Below, one piece after another: positions 57,184 to 64,000 of a DNA stretch of 64,000 nucleotides; within the stretch, counting starts at the first letter, position 1, and the number at the start of each line of letters is the position of its first letter. Origin of the DNA: Laccaria trichodermophora (taxonomy: Eukaryota > Basidiomycota > Agaricomycetes > Agaricales > Hydnangiaceae); contig JACTVC010000051.1 of assembly GCA_018417955.1 (NCBI GenBank), positions 62,001 through 126,000 on the forward strand, in the 5' to 3' direction. Position numbers and translations under genes: made by a program. The notes beneath the pieces are model-generated. The model did not search any database. It was not told where the DNA came from and saw only the letters and a list, made by a program, of their open reading frames with translations.

Positions 57184-58725
57184 GACGTATTGTCCAGATT
57201 CTGCACGCCAGAGATGAAAGAAATGACCCAACACACTATGGTCTTGATGGACTTCCCTGACGAAATAATTCTCCTCATCTTGCAAGACGTGACTCTGCGA
57301 GAAGCCTTGCCGCTACTGCAGTGCAACTGGCGATTACGCTCGGTCGTTTCGCAATTTTACTTGAAGCATCATGGCTTTGTCATCCGGGATGACAATGCGG
57401 ACGACATCACTCTCCAAGGCGACGTACCTGCAGCAGCCCTCCGCATGTTGTCAGTTTATCCGTTCGTCAACCGAATCACCCTCTGCTGCGACCTCTACTA
57501 CCTTGTCAAGTATAGGAACCTCCTCCTGTCCCTTTTATGCCAGCTCAAGGCTCTCATCTACTTCAACATCTACTTCAATCCATTGGACCTTGCTCTCTTA
57601 CATGATCCACGTACCCCAAACGCCATTTATTCCGCGATTACAGCACTACCCGGTGGCATATATGCTTTCAAGATCTCAAGAGCCTTTGATCCACTGCCCG
57701 TCAAGGCATTATCTCAACCGCCACATCCACGGAGCCATATCCACCATCGCGGGTTGAGCCGTTCCATCTCCCAAATCCGCGATCTGGACTTATCCATGGA
57801 ATTTCCGGTCACTCAATCGCTCTCCGAAATGTACGAAAGGCTACTTCAAGGGAAAGCTGTAACCAGCCTCGTCATCTCGGATCAGTCGACTTGTTCTGCC
57901 TTCAACAAGCTCATGAGGTCATTAAACCTCCCCCTTCTCACTCGCTTGAATCTTCTGATCACTTCCCGGTGTGGTATTCATCTCCCTCGAAAATTCTTCG
58001 TGCGACATCCGCTACTCCAGTCGGCACCTCTCTGTACCTACGGGTTAAAGTCCCAAATGCCGGACTCTCCGTCAAAATCGCTATTCATTTCTCACGTTGC
58101 ACGAATTTCGCTCACCTCTAATCATCATTCGTGGGTGCACAATAATCCTCCTGCATTGCAACACTTGCAGATCCGACTGCCTTTGACATTGTACAATCCA
58201 CGTGGTCGTACATTCTGTTCCACTATGCGGACATTGGCAAATCCCCTCAAATCAGTGTCGGCGCAGGCTTTTGTGGGATTGACCATCGAGCTGCACTTTC
58301 CGTACAGTCTCAGGGAACATATCCTTCACTGCTGCGAGACAAGAAATGTTTGTGAGTGTGCTCCTTCACCACAATTAGTCGTTCCGCAGGCGAAGAGCCT
58401 CACTATTGGCCTCCGCTCCTTTCATCCGTTGATGTTGGTAAGCGACTTCGATTCATTTCACTTCAAGTCACTTAGTTTTTTGATTTAGGGCTTTCTTTCT
58501 ACTTGGATCAAGATCTTTCCGAATCTTGAGGGTGTTACCATCAAAGCAACGGACTCGCAACCTAATTTGTCGTGGAGCCCGATGATCCACGCATACTTAG
58601 TGGATTCATCTGCTATGATGCCCTGTCTCAGCATGTTCAAATTCTCAACTGGGGGGGGTAATTACTCGGTTTGGGCCCCATATAACAGACTTACACCCGA
58701 AAGCAATAGATGGGTTGAACTATAA
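57184..58725 (+). CDS. F-box protein
   Basis: The main exon 57184-58437 and a second exon 58489-58725 (TAA) are joined by a 51-nt intron (GTAAGC...TTTAG). The first ATG in frame is 57214, giving about 487 residues. The exon is open back to its CAG acceptor at 57183, so an upstream exon ('RLRDKVNDAWGSHKRQKV', about 57010-57123) probably belongs to it; its start was not found. Near the N-terminus is an F-box, 'DFPDEIILLILQDVTLREAL', followed by 'LLQCNWRLRSVVSQFYLKHH'. The rest has leucine-rich stretches like the variable substrate-binding part of Agaricomycete F-box proteins. F-box proteins link Skp1-cullin ubiquitin ligases to substrates through the Leu-rich box; the substrate cannot be predicted. 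No break seen. Confidence 0.78.
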
Positions 58726-58813
58726 CTCACTGAGTAGTGGGTATTAACATACATGTAATTATTATATAACATCATTGACGCTTGTTTGAATTTTTAGAAG
58801 TTGCACCGGGCGG

Positions 58814-59399
58814 CTATCGATCTATCAAGAGGCAACTTCTAATCACCCGTTGAATTCTGAGGAACTTACCTGTGTTATAATAGCCGGTGGCGCCAACTCT
58901 ATGTTCATCGAGCTCTTTCCATGCCCTAGAAGGTGGGAGAAGAGGAAAAGAATAAGATTGTGAGCGGTATGTCCTTCGGGTCGGCAATTTCTGCCCACAC
59001 AAGTTCCTAAAGCACGTGCGGTTTTGAAGGACAACCCTAAAGTCGTCCGTATATATACCAATGACGAGTGCAAAAGCGTCTTCTTTCTTCCCACTTACCT
59101 TGTGTTCTTGCGATACCAGTGGTACTTCCTCGCAATCATCCTCCCCTCCTTCCACTCTTTCATTAGTTGTACTCACTACGCATAGATACTTTGTAGATAT
59201 AATCAAATGTAGAATAAGTAGCCAGGTACCAGGAATGATCGAAGAAAACAAAAGCGATAAGTATGAACGGAAATGGAACTTTTCTCCATTTTGAAGTGGA
59301 GTAAGTGCAACGAAGAGTGCTAGTGATCACCCGACCACGGCTGATTGCGCATATTAGCAGGGTAGACATTCGAGCTTTTGTGAGTCGTACTGTTGCCAT
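58814..59399 (-). other. possible small gene, minus strand, unassigned
   Basis: A minus-strand frame from 59251 has 'HLIISTKYLCVVSTTNERVE' and acidic 'GGEDDCEEVPLVSQEHK' before a GTAAGT donor, and continues to 58814. It looks exon-like but has no family I know. CACGTG occurs here at 59013-59018, next to CCTAAAG, as in the motifs upstream of WD40 paralogues A and B; in this place it would lie about 680 bp upstream of paralogue C. Confidence 0.2.
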
Positions 59400-59693
59400 G
59401 GTGTTCAGGGCAGCTAAACTATGTCACAATTCAGCATTTTTCCCGGTGAGTCTTCAACCGGACCCTGAGCAGAATTTTTGATTTATTGTCTTTTTAGTTT
59501 CCGCACCCCGTTGAGACATTGGTCGATGTTGGTTAGGTCTAAAGTACGTGTTGATCCCTTGAAAATGGGTATTTCATGATTGCCGGACTGGACAGTTCTA
59601 TTTATTGTTCGCCTCATATCGAACTGAGTTAAATACCAATGTTGCTGGACATGAATTACATTCTCAGTTCCTAACTTCCGAATCTCATCTGTA

Positions 59694-60669
59694 ATGAACC
59701 TCGTGAGTAGCGTGATTTCTTCTGATTCTTCTAGCCCTTATCGCCTCGTAGGTTCACTCTGTCGAGAAGCTCGTCCGTCATATGGGCAAGATCAGATGGC
59801 TCAGCCTTGACGATGATCTATCATTCTTGCTTAGCACTGGTGAGTTATCCTCTTTGAATTAAATTTGTCCCCTAATCCCTAATTTAGCTGAGGATGGTGT
59901 CATCGTTTGGGACCTCAAACTCCGAACGCATCAGGTCATTACCAACTCACCCAACTTAAATCGTCCTGCCATCTGGACGCCGCTTCGCACGGACCTGTGG
60001 ACGAAGGGCTTCGTATGTGGAATGGGAGGTGGAGAGCTTCACGTTTTTTGCCGCCGCTGGTCGGAGGTTTGTTGTCAGTCGTAATTTCGCCGTGATCTAA
60101 CCATTTCCCATTTAGAATACATTCCATGACGTTCTTGTCCTTGACGATGAAGAAGCCAAGGAACGTATCTTCAACTATCTCTTCTATTGTGATCAACAAC
60201 GACGTAAACTTTCTTCATCATCTTAACCTGCCATTCATTAACATATATGTTATAGGCCGTTATGGTCACTTTGGTCATGCGCCTACAAATGAGTCGTTTC
60301 CCAATGTACATGCCAATCGTTGTGGTAGCAGCATGCTCATCAGAGCTGCACCCGAGCTAGGTGTTATTGAGGTTCACCGGGTGAGCCCACAGCCAGTCTG
60401 TGGTTCTTCTGCTATTTCATTGCTTTTATTGAACTGTGTGACAGGTTGAGCAATCCCGCCCCGCCATTGGAGGTAGAGGGATTCAGCAACCCGGCCAGAG
60501 TGATGGGAAGGGAGACGCCGAACCACCCTGCCAGGACGAAGCGATTGAAGCTGCCGAGCGGTCACCTGGCTATAGCTATGGCCTGTTTTTCTCGTTTTTT
60601 CATTTCAGTCAGCCTACCCCCTTTTCAATCTTTATCCTTCCTTTATTATACGCGTATTTTTTATTGTAG
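59694..60669 (+). CDS. shortened WD40-like protein (paralogue C)
   Basis: Exons 59694-59702, 59752-59839 (88 nt, the same length as exon 2 of A, B and D), 59888-60066, 60116-60203, 60256-60380 and about 60446-60669 (TAG) join in phase. Exon 2 and 3 text matches the WD40 start of the paralogues ('LVRHMGKIRWLSLDDDLSFL', 'AEDGVIVWDLKLRTHQVI', 'CGMGGGELHVF'). The later exons differ from A and D: an acidic stretch ('VLVLDDEEAKER'), then a charged linker and a final hydrophobic segment ('FSIFILPLLYAYFLL') that could anchor it. Most of the propeller is missing. It may be a degenerate or specialised short form. The very short first exon is the weakest part of the model. Confidence 0.5.
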
Positions 60670-60964
60670 CTCAGTTTTGTAGGTATATATTGACAACTCA
60701 ATGCGGACCGTTCATATATATCCAATCGTACAAGAATGCTTTACTAATACTAGTATTTCTAAAAGTCCTGAAAATTTTCAGGTCGAGATTTGAGAAGTAC
60801 ATAACTTACCTCAATGAGGGGATGGATAACAATCTGCATCATTCCAGAAGTGTCATCATCTTCTCGTAATAAGCGATCTTATTAGAATTTTCGGTGATTG
60901 CCCGAAAATTGTAAGGCTGCCCTAAACCTGACTGGATAGACTACGTTTCTCACACTGATGCGAT

Positions 60965-61080
60965 TTTCTTTCCACTCACTCATGCCCACTCACACACGCC
61001 CGCTCACTCACTCACTCATGCCCACTCACACACGCCTGCTCACTCATTCACTCACTCACTCACTCACTCACCTCACTCCC
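60965..61080. repeat. (ACTC)n microsatellite with ACACACGCC variants
   Basis: 'cactcactcactcactcac' and 'cactcatgcccactcacac' words, about 300 bp upstream of WD40 gene D. Just before it (60920-60935) is 'gtaaggctgccctaaac', which resembles one arm of the hairpin upstream of gene A. Confidence 0.85.
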
Positions 61081-61373
61081 CCTTACTCTTTCGTAGAATC
61101 CCCATCCACTAATTTAGTAATGTAGTTGTATAAATAATAAAGAGTGAAAGAGAATAATAATAAAGCTGAAAACAAAAAGCAAATGATCGATACCAGTACC
61201 GGCGATCCAAGGGCATAACAACGCCCCTTCCGTCGTCAATCAAGGACACCGAGAACGGAGACAAAAAAATGGTTCGTTGATCATTCCTGCTCATCTTGAC
61301 ATGCGCGTGTCTATTGTTATTTTGGGTATATATCTGTAAAGCGTCAGACGCACTCAAATGAATATAGTTTCAG

Positions 61374-62990
61374 ATGAATTTCGCCTCACTGCCCAAGGTG
61401 CGAGGCCTTTCTCAGAACTGCCTCTACGCGTCTCACGTCTCTCTGTTTAGTTTGAACAGAAACATACCCTTGTGCGCCACACCAAACCCCTCAATACCAT
61501 ACGGATTAGCTCCGACGGCACTCGTCTCCTAAGCGGCGGTTGTAATTTTTCTCCAATCGTGTACTACTACACACTGACTTGAGTGGAGCAGGGGACGATG
61601 GACTTCTGGTTGTGTGGGACTTGCAATACGGCCAGGAAGCTCAAGTTATATCAGTGGTATTCAACGGTCCTGTTTGCGCGGCTGTGTGGGCCCCTCCAGC
61701 AAACCACCCAACCGCAATGTTTGCATTCGGATGCTGTGATGGGACATTGTTCGTTTACCATCAGCCAATGCCAGAAGTAAGCAAACTGTCCTCCGCTCCT
61801 TCTCACTGAAGCTGACGCTCACCAACAGCTCAAATATGAATACGCCTCCGGCACTGATGCACATGATGGCAGGATCGAAGATGTTGCATACGACCCTCAA
61901 CAGAGCCGACTGGCAACTGCAGGGGACGGATGTGTCAAGGTGTGGAACCTTGATCCTCAAGGTATTAGTTCTATAGCATTACGACCTTATCCTTTCACTC
62001 ACAAACGCCAGGACTCGTTACGAACATTGCCTGCGTTCCGGCGAGGCCTTTTATTGCTAGGAGTGTTTCCTTCTACGACAAGGGTCAGAATATCTTGATC
62101 TGTTACCTGGAGTCTCATGAAGTGTGCGTTTCTTTCACCAGTTTCAAAGATTTAAAGATGACCTTCCATTAGACTTAGCTACAAGATTGATCCTTGGGCC
62201 CTGCAGTGGAGACGTCAACTCCCTACTCGAATGTAAGTTCAGCCTGTGCCCTCGCTTCATTTTGATTTTGTAACTTCTCTGCAGTGGCCACGCGATTGTC
62301 GCTGCCGACAATCGGTCTCTCATCATGTCCAATTTAGTTGATGGGGTCGATGTTTACTCAATCCCACCACTTCGCCCAACGAGATCTTTTCAACACCCAA
62401 TCCATACCAACGTCCCCCTAGTTGTCGCTTCAGCTCTGGGAGGTGTTTTAATTATGGTTGGTAGTGATGACGGCTCCCCTCGACTCTTCAACATCAATAC
62501 CGGCTTGTTCTGCGCTGCGCTCCGCCATGCACCATGTACGTCGGTCGTCTCTTACTCTCAAGCGCTATTTTCTGAAACTGTCATTCTTCAGCTGGCCTGG
62601 TTCAGATCGTCGATGTTAGTTGATTAAGATCAGAAATTAGTTTTACGCTAAACGATCGATGATAGGCTCACTCCATCGGAAATTATTGTCTTTTGGCCAC
62701 AGGTTCAACAGATATCGACGTTGACATTAAGATTTGGCGCACAGTTGCCGTACGTACGTCCATCAGCTTTTTGATTCAATAACATTTATTTTTGTTTTAT
62801 CTAGCCTGACGAAGAACAGGGTGTAGAACGCCCGGTTCCGCCACCTCGATTAACGTCTATTGGGCTATGGCAATTCATCTTAATCATTATCCTGTCCTTG
62901 TTCACGCAGGTGCTTATAGCTACTATTTCGAAGGACACACTATTTAAATATGTAACCCATTTCTTACCGCATATTCCTAGAGGTTTGTAG
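61374..62990 (+). CDS. WD40-repeat protein with a C-terminal membrane anchor, ten exons (paralogue D)
   Basis: Exons 61374-61397, 61451-61538, 61592-61776, 61829-61961, 62012-62123, 62173-62232, 62285-62535, 62592-62614, 62666-62749 and 62805-62990 (TAG) keep phase at every junction. This gives 1,146 nt or 381 residues. Exon lengths 24, 88, 185, 133, 112 and 60 equal those of paralogue A; exon 7 is 251 against 248 nt. WD signatures: 'LVRHTKPLNTIRISSDGTRL', 'DDGLLVVWDL', 'FAFGCCDGTLFVY', 'LATAGDGCVKVWNL' and 'DIDVDIKIWR'. The linker is Pro-rich ('VERPVPPPRL') and the end is a hydrophobic anchor ('LWQFILIIILSLFTQVLIA'). The role is inferred to be a membrane-held docking platform. No lesion seen. 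It lies on the opposite strand to A, 18 kb away, with B and C between. Confidence 0.85.
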
Positions 62991-62994
62991 TCTC

Positions 62995-63050
62995 ATGAAG
63001 GTCAACATCACGTGACCTTTTGTGAACCTGCCCTCAACACTGATGCCTCA
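62995..63050. promoter_or_regulatory. CACGTG-containing motif upstream of the Spt5-like gene
   Basis: 'aaggtcaacatCACGTGacctt' has CACGTG at 63009-63014 inside a larger imperfect palindrome (AAGGTCA...TGACCTT-like), with 'ctgccct' following. It lies about 110 bp upstream of the next start codon and just after the end of WD40 gene D. Confidence 0.35.
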
Positions 63051-63123
63051 AACCCTGATCGCTTGTTTTCTGTTTTCCTTTTCTCAAACTCATTAGCACA
63101 AGTCGTATATAGCGCAAGTCGTT

Positions 63124-64000
63124 ATGTCTATAGTAGTAGGTACTAACAGTTGTGCTCCCAACTTAGTCTTACTAGAATCAAATCAGAGCTCTTCGTCCCG
63201 AAGTCAAGGCAAAAAACGCGCGCGCGAAGTTTGTATCGTACTCAGATGCCAAGGAATCCTAACGTTCATCGTCTCTCCAGGACTCGGAATCGCGCATGAA
63301 CCGCTTTGTCGATGTGGAGGCCGTAGAGACCGACGCCGAGGAATGTGAAGATGAATTAGATGGTAACTTGGGTGCGTGTGCATCCAATCTTTTCGTTTTG
63401 AGTCTCACGCACTTATGTAGACTCGTTGATCGACGATAATGAGTCGGAGTCCGAGGATGCCGGTGATTCGCTGATCACCCATACCCTGTTGGCGAAGGCT
63501 TTTCGTGAACACGAGTCTGGAGTGGGCTCAAAATGGCATTCATTCGTCCAGCGTGCTCACGAACGTGCATCGACCTCTACGCCTATCGCAGTAGGGCGAT
63601 CTTCTCCTGAACCCAGGGCAATTCACGACAACGATAATTTGTGGGAGGTACCATGCAAAGTGCGTAATTCTTTTATACAGTGCGGACGAGTTACAAGCGC
63701 GTCAGCAGGTCGGTTACGAGGAAGTGACTGTGTTCAACATCATGAAGTGGGCGTTAAATGACGAAATCCGCGCAACAGGAGCATTATCCGCGTTTGGACG
63801 TGCGACCCTTCCTGGGCAAGTTTTCGTTGAAGCGCCCTCAATAGAGGATGCCAAGAGAATGCTCGCTCATGTCCCCCATGTTACTCCCAACAAAACAAAA
63901 CCCGTTCCTGGTGTTGACTACCTGAAGTGCTTGACCGAAGGGAACACCTACACTCCAACGCTCCATCATTGGGTCAGATTGCGGCATCCGAGACTATACA
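63124..64000 (+). CDS. Spt5-like transcription elongation factor family protein (partial, runs off the window)
   Basis: Exon 1 (63124-63228) ends in a Ser/Lys/Arg-rich stretch ('NQSSSSRSQGKKRARE'). Exon 2 (63281-63371) has 'MNRFVDVEAVETDAEECEDE' and exon 3 from 63421 has 'DSLIDDNESESEDAGDSL'. This basic-then-acidic start matches Agaricomycete Spt5-like proteins as I remember them. Further on, about 63690-63890, 'GQVFVEAPSIEDAKRMLAHV' resembles the NGN domain text ('PGRIFIEA...'). The splice joining exon 3 to this part (about 63610-63660) was not resolved; only introns of 40 nt or less fit. Spt5 acts with Spt4 as an RNA polymerase II elongation factor. Multicopy Spt5-like genes are common in these fungi, and many may have no such role. 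The 3' end lies outside. Confidence 0.6.

Overview
The window looks like nuclear DNA of a mushroom-forming fungus (Basidiomycota, Agaricomycetes). The genes have many short introns (about 40-90 nt) with GTATGT/GTAAGT donors. The recognisable families are ones typical of Agaricomycetes: a KDZ transposase with a cysteine-cluster N-terminus, a CACTA/Tnp2-type transposase, a gypsy-like gag/retropepsin, a CFEM membrane protein, an F-box protein, an Spt5-like protein and WD40 proteins with a C-terminal membrane anchor. I cannot name the species. All exon joins were read by eye from splice signals and reading-frame continuity. Family assignments come from remembered family features, not from a search.

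Layout. Bases 1-27,600 are repeat-rich accessory DNA. They hold minisatellites; a tRNA-like plus MITE composite present twice in direct orientation (300-1082 and 26396-27624); a broken gag/retropepsin retroelement (1121-3283); a KDZ transposase gene on the minus strand (8461-4468) carrying a 243-bp hAT-like MITE with an 8-bp target duplication; and a 6.1-kb foldback element (8894-15006) whose two 3.0-kb arms are almost identical. After these come a conserved orphan gene (16606-17455) and two adjacent decayed conserved genes (19099-20437 and 20631-24689).

Bases 27,600-64,000 are richer in host-like genes, again with insertions. They hold a conserved membrane protein with lesions (27634-29121), a CFEM membrane protein (minus, 30811-29769), a multi-pass membrane protein (36148-37138), a complete ten-exon WD40-membrane gene (minus, 43341-41761), a multi-exon gene with duplicated small exons (44309-46663), and a CACTA transposase pseudogene (minus, 51280-46802) split by a 770-bp MITE. 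A small divergent gene (51561-52079), a shortened WD40 paralogue (minus, 56042-55021), an F-box gene (57184-58725), a third WD40-like paralogue (59694-60669), a second complete ten-exon WD40 gene (61374-62990) and the start of an Spt5-like gene (63124 to the edge) follow.

Three themes stand out. First, nested mobile elements: the foldback element, two MITEs inside transposase genes and repeated composite units. Second, every in-frame nonsense change I could place in the decayed genes is TGA, which fits decay of CGA or TGG codons rather than random nonsense. Third, four WD40-like genes share an 88-nt second exon; two are complete and two are shortened but keep a terminal hydrophobic segment, and two have an inverted-repeat motif around CACGTG upstream. 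About 37.1-41.8 kb and 30.8-33.5 kb have no gene I can support.
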